The notes under the pieces are model-generated. The model worked only from the letters and a program-made list of their open reading frames with translations. It searched no databases and was not told the DNA's origin. From Symsagittifera roscoffensis (lineage: Eukaryota > Xenacoelomorpha > Acoela > Convolutidae), in the NCBI RefSeq assembly GCF_963678635.1, contig NC_087062.1, forward strand, positions 100,303,209-100,367,208: a stretch of DNA of 64,000 nt, read 5' to 3'. The first letter of the stretch is position 1; every line of letters starts with the position of its first letter. The position numbers were made by a program, and so were the translations under genes. Below, one piece after another: positions 49,285 through 58,800 of the stretch.

Positions 49285-49415
49285 ACCATACAATATAATT
49301 ATGGAAGAATGCTAGTCATAAAAATCTCATATATGAGAATTGTATGACAAGCTTTTTTCGTTAACAAGTTGCATCGAACTGTACAACTAGCATTTTTAGT
49401 GTATGGAGGTCAACC
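49285..49415. mobile_element. Fragment of the CCCGGGTTGACC foldback element
   Basis: GAATGCTAGTCATA, ATATGAGAATTGTATGAC and CATTTTTAGTGTATGGAGG then GTCAACCCAGG match the right half of the element at 33,287–34,117. Only one terminus is present. It lies about 170 bases from exon 4, in the exon 4–5 intron. Confidence 0.65.
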
Positions 49416-49588
49416 CAGGAACCTATGGGAGGATTTTTCTCAATTGAGAACTATTTTGAATTTTTGTGCTCCAGGGCAAACGCAAAAACTTAAAGCGAAA
49501 CTCGAATATTTATTTAGGTTGCTTGTAGGACCATACAATTTCCTTAAGAAAGAATGCGACCCCCATAAGAATTGTTTAAATGCACTAC

Positions 49589-49759
49589 CGTTTGTTGCTG
49601 GCGTGGGTGGAGAGTGAGGAGGTGTGGGTGGGGGAGGGGGAGGGGGAGTTGGAGGAGTAGTGGGTAGGTGCGTGGCGTCCAGCTGGTCTCGTCCCTCTTG
49701 AAACCCCAGTGATGTCCAGGGTGCCCAACATTATTTGATCCACTGAGTGCAAGTAGTAC
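49589..49759 (-). CDS. Exon 4 of visible gene (putative BLTP1-like protein)
   Basis: The acceptor TTTTTTGCAG|GT is strong, entering in phase 2; the donor AACG|GTAGTG leaves in phase 2. The 56-codon exon starts YYLHSVDQIMLGTLDITGVS, an amphipathic, conserved-looking beta segment. It then becomes Thr/Ser/Pro-rich (NSPSPSPTHTSSLSTHASN), encoded by a pyrimidine-rich stretch. The alternative frame through the same bases is also open but does not match the phase of either neighbour. Confidence 0.8.
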
Positions 49760-50054
49760 CTGCAAAAAACTGACTAAAATTTTTGTCATAAAATATTGAA
49801 GAAAAAAAATGACAGAGGTATGAGGTCAAAACAGAAAGGAGTCGGAAGTTAAGAAATATATTAAGAAAACACAAAATGTGATATTTGAAAACATGGGACT
49901 GATTTGGGGTAATAGAGGCACTCTTTTCGAAATGTCCACTAATTTTTAATGACAACTGCATCAAGAAGGGTTTTTATTTGGAAGGTGTTTTCAATGTCAC
50001 TTTTATGTCATAAAAATGAGAGCCAAGAGGAATCGCCTTAATCACTGCACTAAC

Positions 50055-50470
50055 GGCAATGCAGCAGCTGATTGTGCGACCTCTCGATTGATAGAACTGC
50101 GCCCTCTGGCTGGTTCGGGCGAGTCCCTTCCAACCAGAGTCTCATCCTCCTGTCTCCTCCTCATCCTCCTTCTGCTGCTGCTTCTGTTGCCGATGTCCTC
50201 GGAAAAGGAGGAGGAGGAGATGTGGTCTTCATCTCTATTCTTGTGTATCATCTCGTCTTCACTTGTGTTCTGTGCAGTGGTCTTGTTCGTGTCTGCTGAT
50301 GCTGACTGCGTGTCTATCTCACTCACTGCCGACTTGAACGACTCAGTCAGTGAAGACAACACCCCCTCCCCTTGCCCCTGCCCCTCCTCTCCCATCACAT
50401 CCAGCGTCGAGTGAGACTGGGAAGTGGGTGACACCGCCGCAGGCTGCAACTCCACATCTACACTGCCTCG
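50055..50470 (-). CDS. Exon 3 of visible gene (putative BLTP1-like protein)
   Basis: The acceptor is AAATTTGTAG|CGAGG, entering in phase 0; the donor is TTGCC|GTTAGT, leaving in phase 2. It encodes 138 codons, from RGSVDVELQPAAVSPTSQSH to REVAQSAAAL. The segment is acidic, Ser-rich and Arg-rich (NRSSSRRRMRRRQEDE), with no folded-domain motif, and is probably a disordered loop between beta-bridge modules. The CC left at the donor pairs with G of exon 4 to give Pro. A read-through frame stops shortly after the donor, supporting the splice. Confidence 0.8.
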
Positions 50471-50576
50471 CTACAAATTTAGAAAAATAAACGTGAAATT
50501 TCAATTCGCTTACAAACATTTTGAAGAAAATGCTACTTACAATTTAAAAAAACACACGCATACTCATACGCACACA

Positions 50577-50619
<43 letters not shown>

Positions 50620-50869
50620 GAAAACGAGGCGCCTGAAAGCGGGCCGAAAATTTCCACGGCGTTCTGGCAATAAGATTTTGTTTCGTTGTAAATGTTCTGA
50701 TTTTTACTCAAAAAAGAATCTAAATAGCAATTAATTTATCCATTACTTGCAAGTTTGTGTGATATCTCTACTCGATAATTTTCACTTGGAATCTTAACTG
50801 AGCTGAAGCTGAAGAGTTCGAGTCTGTCTGACTCCATTCACCTATCAAATGTTTATTAAATCAGCTCAC
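50471..50869. other. Intron between exons 2 and 3, carrying a CA microsatellite
   Basis: A 399-base intron with GTGAGC donor and TTTGTAG acceptor. Positions about 50,553–50,617 hold (CA)n with CATACTCATACGCACAC at one end, similar in motif to the CA-rich satellite that starts at 58.8 kb. Nothing else is evident. Confidence 0.8.
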
Positions 50870-51390
50870 CTGCTGCAGTCGAATCGAGTTCATTTCGTCC
50901 TGCCACTCTTCGTCTCTTCTGTTCTTGCTCAACATCTCAGAGGCACTGTAGTACACGTTGGCCGAGGATGCATTCTGCGAGTAGTACTGAGTAGTGTTCG
51001 ACCGAAGTGTCCGCGAGTGGCTCCAGTGCAACGGGGACGCTCCTCGGGCTTCTTTACTCTCGCTCAGCGACTGGTCGGGAACTAATGTTATGTTTATTTG
51101 GTGGTCCGATGACATCATTGAGTCGTCAGATGGTTGACGGATAACTGTCGGAACCACATCTTCCGTGGATCCTGACGTCGCCGACAGTGCCTCCGATTCG
51201 ATGTCGAAATCAATACTGGGGCTCAGAGATGAGCCAGCAGGTTCGCCTCGGTACAATATTGGATCGACCCAGACCGCTTCCTCGTGTCTTAGAGTGGCAA
51301 AGTGGACTTTGTTGTCGGAGAAAACAGGAAAACTGAAGATGTAGCGGTTCCTCTGGAGCATCGGAGTACCGACACCACCACTCAGATCCT
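50870..51390 (-). CDS. Exon 2 of visible gene (putative BLTP1-like protein)
   Basis: The acceptor TTTGATAG|AG keeps phase with exon 1; a competing TAGAG two bases on would not fit the phase-1 donor. The donor is CAGCAG|GTGAGC, phase 0. It encodes about 174 residues. The first 45 (SGGVGTPMLQRNRYIFSFPV...VHFATLRHEEAVWVDP) look structured; the rest is Ser/Asp/Glu-rich and probably a flexible loop, ending DEEWQDEMNSIRLQQ. It lies 6.7 kb downstream of exon 1. Confidence 0.85.
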
Positions 51391-52563
51391 CTATCAAACA
51401 ACAAAAAACGTTCTTTGTTGAAGTGAAATAAAGTTTAGATATGAAAATGCTGCTCAAACAACTTGTGTATATATATCTGCATTTGGATTTACGAGTACTG
51501 ATAGATATAAATAAAAAAATTTGTAAGCAAGCCAATGCACACAATTGTATGCTGCACAACGAACCCTTTTAGGGTATCGAGACTTGCATCTCACTAAACC
51601 CTTACTCCAAAAAGGGCTTGGAATCCAGAGTGGAGTTTCGAAACAATTATATAAGTATCGAGAAAAACTGGTCTGAATGTTTCCATTTTACAGACTGATT
51701 TTAAACTGAGCGTATCAACAATCGAACTTTTATTCCGCATTTCAAAGAAAATTGTAAAATACTTATGCTTGCGGTACTTTTTTCTATTCAGTCAAAATTT
51801 GGCGATCGAAATAATACCCGCATCCAGTTTCAAGCGTTAATAATCGATTATATTATATATTGAGAAACAATCGATTTTAATCAATTAATAATCGATTATT
51901 ATCTCTCTTTTTAAAATCAAATTATAATTATTTATAATCCATTTTAATCGATTATAAACGATTATTTATTCGTCTATTTTTCGATACAATTATATTGGAT
52001 TATAATTGATTACAATCCATTATTTTTGTTCTAATTTCTAGTTTATTAGTTTTGCACAAAAATTCATTATAATCGATTATAATTGATTATAATCTCTTTT
52101 GTTTGTCCATTTTGACTTCGAAGTTGCAACTAAATTGCTTATATTTTAAACTATTGCAGACGTTGGTTCCTGTGAAAAATGAGAAAAATGTTTTTAAAAT
52201 TTTCCAATTAATTCAAATTTGTAAGTTTTTTTTCATTTCTTCACCATTAGAGTTGTTTCGTTATGCATATTTTAAGCTTTTTTAAGCAACTTGGAAAATA
52301 TCACAATTATAATCAATTATAAATCCTTTAAAAATCTAATTTTGATAATTATAATCAATTATTATTGTCAAAAAATTATCATAATAATCCGTTATAATCG
52401 AATACTTACGCCCAAACTTGGATGCGGGTATTTCTAAACTTTTCTAAACTTTAAATTACTTTTTATACATCATTGAAGATATCGACTTCTTAAGTCTAAT
52501 TGTGATAACACATTTTAAATCCGACTATTTTTACACCCGACTGCAAGCTGTAAGTTATATAAC
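51391..52563. other. Intron sequence with a TTATAATCGATT degenerate repeat field
   Basis: Part of the exon 1–2 intron. From about 51,835 to 52,405, TTATAATCGATT, ATTATAATTGATT and TATAATCAATTAT recur irregularly on both strands, a self-complementary AT-rich field. No gene. Confidence 0.75.
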
Positions 52564-53367
52564 CCCGGGTTGACCTCCCAACACCGAAGAAGCTTATCAT
52601 GCAGTTCCATACATCAAATGTGTGGAAAAACTTTTGTCATACAATTTTCATACAATTTCAAAAAAGGGTTGAAAAAAGATATTAACAACTTTTTGCGGCT
52701 GTTTGATTCTAAAAAAACAGTCTGCTGATAGAAAAAAAACGAAGTTTTTGTTTTTTGAAAGAAAATACTTATCATAATTCACATAAGGTGTAAAATTCCC
52801 ATTTTTTTGAGAAAAATTTAATTTTTTGTGTGCGTAACGTAGTCCTGGATACGATAATTTTGGGTTTTTTCCTTTTCACGTAATAATTCTTTTCAAAAAC
52901 GCTGAAATTTTCTATTTCTTTTGTATGGCGTGTTTATGTATGCCTAGATCAAAGTCTGATAATTTAAAAGTTCAAAATTTTAAAACAGTTATCGTTGTAA
53001 TTTTGCCAAAAATTAAAAGTTTGTTACTTTCATTATATGATTTGTGAAAGACAGCTTTAAGACATTTCAGGTCGTTTTCTAAGCATTGTAAATATACGAC
53101 CGTCCATCTTTGGTTCTTTGAGTAAACCAAAGTCTTTGTCACTTGTGTTCGGTTACAAACACAACCCAAAGTTTTTGAGAAAATGACTTTCGAAACAAAA
53201 CATCAACTTTTTGGTTTATGAAAAACACCTATCATACAATTTTCATAAAAATGCTTATTATATAGATTACATACAATTTTCTGCACGTATGGAATTGTAT
53301 GAAAATGTATGAAAAGAAGTTTCTCATAAATGGAAATTGTATGACAAAAAGTTTTGGTCAACCCGGG
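52564..53367. mobile_element. Foldback element with CCCGGGTTGACC ends, copy 2, opposite orientation
   Basis: The ends CCCGGGTTGACCTCCCAACA and GGTCAACCCGGG are perfect 12-bp inverted repeats. Subterminal ATCATACAATTTTCATA-type motifs occur on both strands (52,640; 53,225–53,345). Internal GTGTTCGGTTACAAACAC at about 53,140 is the reverse complement of the matching part of copy 1, so the copies face opposite ways. 804 bp, close to the 831 bp of copy 1. In the exon 1–2 intron. Confidence 0.78.
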
Positions 53368-54689
53368 CTTGTTTATACTGCTGAAAGCGTAATTTGAATT
53401 ATCGAGTTATTCCGCGCTACAAAATTGTTCACAAGTTGAAATGAGGAAAAACAATCAATATTAATAAATGTGTACGTCTCAAACTTTGACACTTGATGTT
53501 TGATGTTGTCAAAATGTTTTAAGCAAAAACTGTTTAGTGCCAATTGCCAACTATTCAGATCATTTAGGGCTTTACCCTTATATACAAACACCCTTGATTA
53601 CAATTGATTGTCTTTATTCGATTTGGACTTTAATTTTTTCTGTAAATAACGGCTTCGAAAATTGTATTGCACGTCAGTCGACTTTTCATGTAACTCTGGC
53701 ATTCAAAAAAGCACAGAATAACTATACTTGGAATAATTTTTTTTATTCAAAACCATTCTGGCGATCAAACTAATAATTTTAACCAACAGTTTTGCTTACC
53801 CAAATGAAGATATGGTCGCTCTGAATTCAAAAAGAACCTGAAACTCAGTAGGAAAAAGTTTAGGGGGCTTGCAAAAAGTTGAAACTAAAAAGTTCTGGAC
53901 TAATTAGGGCTCGCTTTGAGGATTCTAATCAAAATGCTGAAAGCGTAACACAAATTGCCATACGTAGCTACTTATCCTACACTCAGAATAGTTCCAAATT
54001 CTGTCTCCACAAATAGTTTAGTGGATCATTACAGTTTTTAGAGGAATCGATTAGTATGATTGTAATTTAGTCTATGAAAAAGGATGGTTGTTATCGAACT
54101 TGTTCTAAGTAAATTAGTTGGCTGCGGACTAATTCTTTTTAGGATATATATCACTCAACCATTGCGATGATTGTTCGTGGTAGCTGTTTTTGCGTAGAAA
54201 AAAAAGAATTAAAAAAACTAAAACAGACTCGACCACAAAGTCATCTATATGTTCAATGCTCGCAACCATGACTTCTTAAAATGAAATTTACAAGCTCTAG
54301 AAAACTAAAACCAGAAGACTAAATTTCTCACCTAATACGTTTTGAGTTTTCACCGGGAAAGAACACCAAGACTGTAAGCATTAAGTCTTTTTTTAAAGTG
54401 TTTAAGAATCGTTTCCGAATTACATTTTTCGTTGAATGAACCAAACTTTGAAACACTGGCTTAATTGGTATGTTTTTTTTTGGTAGGAAGTAGGAAAATT
54501 CAAAAAATGACTTGAATTGCAGAAAATTTTCTGAGAGCGTCATTTTTATTGAAGAGCGTAGGCCAGAAAGAAAAACGATCCAAAAAACATAATTTAAAAA
54601 CTGATAAAAATTAAAACATAGCGGGCAAATTTACGGGGAAAAGAATTATGAATAAAAAGAAACCAAAGAGAAACACCGATTTTTTTTTC
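53368..54689. other. AT-rich intron sequence, no genes recognised
   Basis: Exon 1–2 intron. Short Lys/Phe/Asn-rich open frames only. The phrase CTGAAAGCGTAA occurs twice (53,382 and 53,938). Confidence 0.45.
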
Positions 54690-55030
54690 AAATAGATGAC
54701 CTGATAGCTCTCTGAATTTCAAGCTTTGTTGATAAAAATCAGCCAGATTCAGAATCCTGGATCACGAGCAGTTTTTTATTTCGGCGGGCAAATGAGAACA
54801 TCTAAATTAGAAATCAATCACATTTTTGAGACCCTTACACTTCTGCTGTTCGATAATGGAATTTGCCTTCCTTGTAGCAAATGAACTGCAATCAAACATC
54901 AAACTGCAAAAACTTCAACTCGTCAACTCGAGCGTGAATAAGTAATTCGAGGACTTTTTTTAACAAAAAAAACCAAACTTGTTTAACAGCCCTTCCTGTG
55001 TTCGTTACTCTTAATTAAAACGTGCGCTTA
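54690..55030 (+). repeat. Dispersed repeat family A, diverged partial copy
   Basis: The 3' part of the family in the exon 1–2 intron: GATAGCTCTCTGAATTTCAA, a TTCAGAATCCTGGATCACGA segment, CTTCTGCTGTTCGATAATGG and AATTTGCCTTCCTTGTAGCA, followed by AAACTGCAAAAACTTCAACT. Confidence 0.6.
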
Positions 55031-57369
55031 ATTAAAATGTTTGAAGATTTCCCGAAAAAATATTTAATAAAAGTCTTCTTCTGTTTATTGAAACCTGGTT
55101 TAATTTTGAAGATTATGTTAAAAGCCATAGTCCAAATTTTGCACAAAAACGATTTCATAAGCAACAAGTTGTTAGAAAAATAAGAACGTCCAGTTTTTTA
55201 AAGGCAGTTTTGTAGGTTTCGAGGATGGCATGCATTTCCAACAGTAATTGATTTGAGTTGAAACCTATGTGCAAATACAGAGGACTCTGAGTGTCAAGAA
55301 ACTAATTTAATAACTTAAACCAAAACCGAAAAGTTCCGCCATTTATCAACACAATTGCTTAAATGAAATTCAACTTCCTGTTTACACTAACTTTCTCTCT
55401 ATACTCTTGCTACCTCGGTAGCTCGGTCAATTATCTGTCATTCTTGAAAAACCATTGTCCTCGGTAGCTCGATCAACTATCTGTCAATCTTGAAAAAATC
55501 TGTAACTTAACTTAAATACTTAAAACTAACAAAAATACTTAAAATTAATTGAAAGATTCACAAACCTCACAAATGTCAAAATTTTCGCTCAGTTTGCAAT
55601 ACTTGTTCTCCAACTTACTACGAGAACTAACTATTAACTGTTTCTGTAAGACTTATTCGCTAACCAACTACGAGAAACTACACTAGCTTTGATTAGCAAG
55701 TTCAATATAGGTATTTCCAACTAAGTTGTTTTAACCTTGTTTTCAATTTCACCTCTAGACCAAGTTGTGTTTACTTAACCCATGGACCTAATTTGAAGAT
55801 CCGTTTATCGTTTCGGTCTCCAAGGTTAGGGGGGTCCTTTCCAAACGCAGCTACTGTATTTCACCTTATAAATTTCCCATCTTTGCTCTTTTTTAATCCT
55901 GAATTTCTAGCTGTGATGAACGATAGTTCGTCTATTAGAGGTCTAATTTCACAAAAATCCACCTACAGAGGAGCTGAATAAAAATTGCGTCAAATCATAG
56001 TATTTCGGAGACTAACTCCCCTGCCGCACTCAGATTACTGCCGATCTCCTCTGTGACTATTTTGCTTTGGTCTAGTTGATTTTCAATTAAAAGGCCAACT
56101 ATCTTTTATAAGTTCGACACAAGGTTTGTCTGGTCTCACTCTAATTCATCTCACTATTCATTGTAATGATTTCGCAAATATAATTTTTTTACCTTCTGAT
56201 TCTTTTCCCAAGAGATAAATTTGCCCCAAACTATAAGTAAAATGACCGACTCCTATCTTAAATAGTTGGGCCTGGGAAACTGGCCATTTTCCGGTTTTAA
56301 TCCAAGGTTTCTCCTAGCAGTTTCAGTCCAAATAATCCTAAGGTCATGTAATAGTCACCCCGGGGTCATTTGCGTTAAATCTTCCGTTTTCGGGTAAGAA
56401 TCCAACAGGAGTCCTACCTATTAAGTTCCATGCATATCCCATTAGTACTTTCGAAATTATTCCAATTTTATGGCCTATTATCATTTTTTCCGGGAAACAG
56501 CTACTAACACTGAAAGGTATTCTCGGAGGGTTTTACTCACAGGGGGTCTTTTTTTCCGGGGTTGATGCCTTAGCTCTATTGCCGCCATAAAACGAATTCG
56601 TTATTTATTTTGCTCAAATTGCTCATTTGAGTGAAAAACGTTTTTTCTTCACGTTTATGTTAATTTTCAGTCCAACCGTCGGATTCGGTTTAAAGTATAA
56701 CACTTGATGTTCTTCGCCACCACCTAAAATACCCCAAAAATTGTCTTCTTAAATTTTTTGGAGCTCGAGAAACAACTTCAGGAAGTCGGGTTGGGGACTA
56801 TTTGCTTAGGGCATAACAACGGAATTAGGGGTCAAGGGGTCTGGGTTTCTCAACTTGAGCGTCTTTCAACTAGGCATATTCCCTACTAAACTATGGTCCC
56901 GTTCCAACCCTAACATGCTGACTTCTGATAGGGCTATTTGCACTTCCGGGCATGCCCTAGTCAAATCATCTCTATTAGCCGCCCTCTGAGTTTCATAAAA
57001 TTAGCATTCTTAGTTTCCCTTGGGGAGAGGGTAGACTTAATCAGTCCCGTCTTATGAATTTCACCGGAGGAACTAGTTCTTTCATTATTTGAAACATTTA
57101 GAGATTGGTCATCTGTATGGTTTTTTACTTATCGCATAGATTAGTGAATACTAAGCTACGTACTATTAGTTAATTTTCATTATACAGCATGCATTTATCA
57201 AGATAACACTCTCTTAGCTGAGTTTTTAGTTTACCGAATATTTCATACAATCACCCATCTTACAAGTTTCTCGGAACAAAACATGACCTGAAAATGCTTG
57301 GAAGATGAAAACTAGTTAATGATGGACTTTTTAAGAAAGTGGGTACAAAAAGTACTTTTTACAGGGATT
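55031..57369 (-). other. Unassigned higher-GC block in the exon 1–2 intron, with coding-like minus-strand fragments
   Basis: A 50–60-bp direct duplication (CCTCGGTAGCTCGRTCAAYT) sits at 55,412–55,495. Between 55.7 and 57.1 kb base composition changes, with CCGGG and GGGGTC patches. On the minus strand two stretches read like protein: RIIWTETARRNLGLKPENGQ near 56,260–56,340 and GGEEHQVLYFKPNPTVGLKI near 56,640–56,730, each ended by stops and in unlinked frames. This may be a decayed mobile element. I recognise no family and call no gene. Confidence 0.3.
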
Positions 57370-57880
57370 TTGAAATGCCGGTCAAGGTCGGAGACTTATT
57401 GCGCCCATTGCGACTCAAAATGGGTATGTTGCGACCCAAATCGGGTATGTTGCGACCATTGCAACTCAAAATGGGTATTTTTCGACCTCGAGCGAACGAA
57501 GAATTTTATGCGACTTTGCGCGGCCCAAAGAAGATATGTTGCGGCTTTGCGCGACCCAAATAAGGAATGTTGCGACCATTGCTACTCAAAATTGGCATGT
57601 TGCGACTTTATGCGACAGAAACATTTGCGCGACTTTGCGAAACACAACACAGATATATTGCGACTTTGCGCAACCCAAAAAAGGTATGTTGCGACTATTG
57701 TGACTCAAAATTGGTATGTTGCGACTTTGTGCCACCCAAAACAGATATGTTGCAAATTTACGCGACCCAAAAAAGGCATGTTACGATTTTGTGCGACTCA
57801 CGCTTCTTGCGGGATGATGGAAATTCGGTCACAGAAAGTCCATTTTGGCGACCCATTTCGGTCGCAACATAAGTCGCGGA
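57370..57880. repeat. Field of degenerate TATGTTGCGACTTTGCGCGACCC repeats
   Basis: At least ten copies of ATGTTGCGAC with spacers such as TTTGCGCGACCCAAA and CATTGCAACTCAAAATGGGT. The repeat makes all three plus-strand frames look partly open (for example 57,319–57,912), which is an artefact. Similar in spirit to the CGAC repeats at 47.4–49.0 kb but not the same unit. Ends about 240 bases before the exon 1 donor. Confidence 0.8.
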
Positions 57881-58121
57881 CCTCGACTCGGAAAATCAAA
57901 ATCCATTTTTGAAACTATAAGTCAGTTGCATTTCTGCGCTATCTGCAAAGAAGAGCGTTTTTCTACTTCAAATGTGACAAATGAAGTCAAAGCTCCAAAA
58001 TATGCAATTAAGCAAGAACGCGGAATAATGTCACTTTTGGGAAAACAAACTTGATTTGGGACAACTTTGGGAACACTTCCGCGTCTGCATGATAGTAATT
58101 GCAGCTCCTACTGACTCTGAC

Positions 58122-58402
58122 CTGCTGCAGCTTGGTGGGGGTGCATTGGCAGAGTCTGTGGCCCAGAGAGGTGGCGTGACTCATCCGCTTTCTGCCTCAT
58201 CTGGAAAGTGGTCGGCAGAGTGTAGTAATCGCTCTCCAGGATTGAGGAGCCAAAAAAGCCACAGTTGCCAAAACAGCCACACTTTGACCGCGGAAACTTC
58301 TCCTTCTTCTCCTTCTTCTCCTGCCGCTGCTGCTGCTGCTTCTGGTCGTCTGCATGTTCTTGGTCCAGAAAAAACAATCTGCGATTTTTTTGGTCCATCA
58401 TC
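58122..58402 (-). CDS. Exon 1 of visible gene (putative BLTP1-like protein)
   Basis: The acceptor is TTTTTAG|G and the donor is GCAG|GTCAGA. It enters in phase 2 and leaves in phase 1, encoding about 93 full codons. The translation begins MMDQKNRRLFFLDQEHADD, passes through a Gln/Lys-rich stretch (QKQQQQRQEKKEKKEK) and then a compact Cys/Gly segment (KCGCFGNCGFFGSSILESDYY), the most conserved-looking part. The single G left at the donor joins AG of the next exon to make Glu. This is not the first exon of the gene: there is no start context, and the acceptor implies exons to the right, past the satellite at 58.8 kb. Family assignment is tentative. Confidence 0.75.
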
Positions 58403-58800
58403 CTAAAAATTATGAACTTAGCTTCATCAACCCGTCTGGATAATTTGAACTTCCATTTTCTCCAGTTGTACGGACTAATCACAAAATAACACGGTCAGTG
58501 AATGAATGGTTTAAGATTCGGATTCATAAGGAAACTTGATTGGGAAAAGAGTATGTGTTCTAGTTGATAGCAGTGATGTTTAGAAAGACCATAGCACTGA
58601 GATATGTTGTCTTAGTTTTCATCGATTGGAATGGAAATTGAATGGATTGAGCAGAACATGAGAACAATATCCCCTTTGTGAAAAATTGGATTTGATTGTG
58701 CTTGTGGTATGGTGGCGAGTGAGATATCTTTTACTTGAGGAAGGCCCTCTGTCTGTGGCGGAGTGTCTGCTTGTCTGCCTTGTCACTCCACCCCTCCACA
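58403..58800. other. Unique sequence between exon 1 and the right satellite
   Basis: Probably intron. Contains no recognised exon; the minus-strand frame at 58,619–58,801 has no conserved character. Confidence 0.45.

Larger units (their letters stand above)
24459..58402 (-). other. Gene model: giant minus-strand gene, at least 13 exons, putative BLTP1/tweek-like lipid transfer protein
   Basis: Thirteen minus-strand exons run from 58,402 to about 24,459. Splice phases agree at every junction (1, 0, 2, 2, 0, 0, 0, 1, 2, 2, 2, 2 in transcript order) and the joined frame has no internal stop, giving about 1,920–1,960 residues. The 5' part lies beyond the window. The sequence alternates short amphipathic beta-like segments with long, poorly conserved acidic, Ser-rich or Gln/Ala-rich loops, as expected of bridge-like lipid transfer proteins, rod-shaped proteins that move lipids at membrane contacts. 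From memory the best fit is the C-terminal half of BLTP1 (about 5,000 residues; FSA_C region), with segments such as RPTVWEYEHYLQPLSVWL and VDFVWLNFASPA. That family call is inference. Exons 11–13 could instead belong to a separate downstream gene. Confidence 0.55.

Noticed and set aside
57319-57912. 197-codon plus-strand frame with repeated Cys and CDSK-like phrases
   Set aside because: All three plus-strand frames over this stretch are partly open because of the degenerate TTGCGAC repeat; the apparent Cys pattern comes from TGTTGCGAC words and not from a zinc-finger gene.
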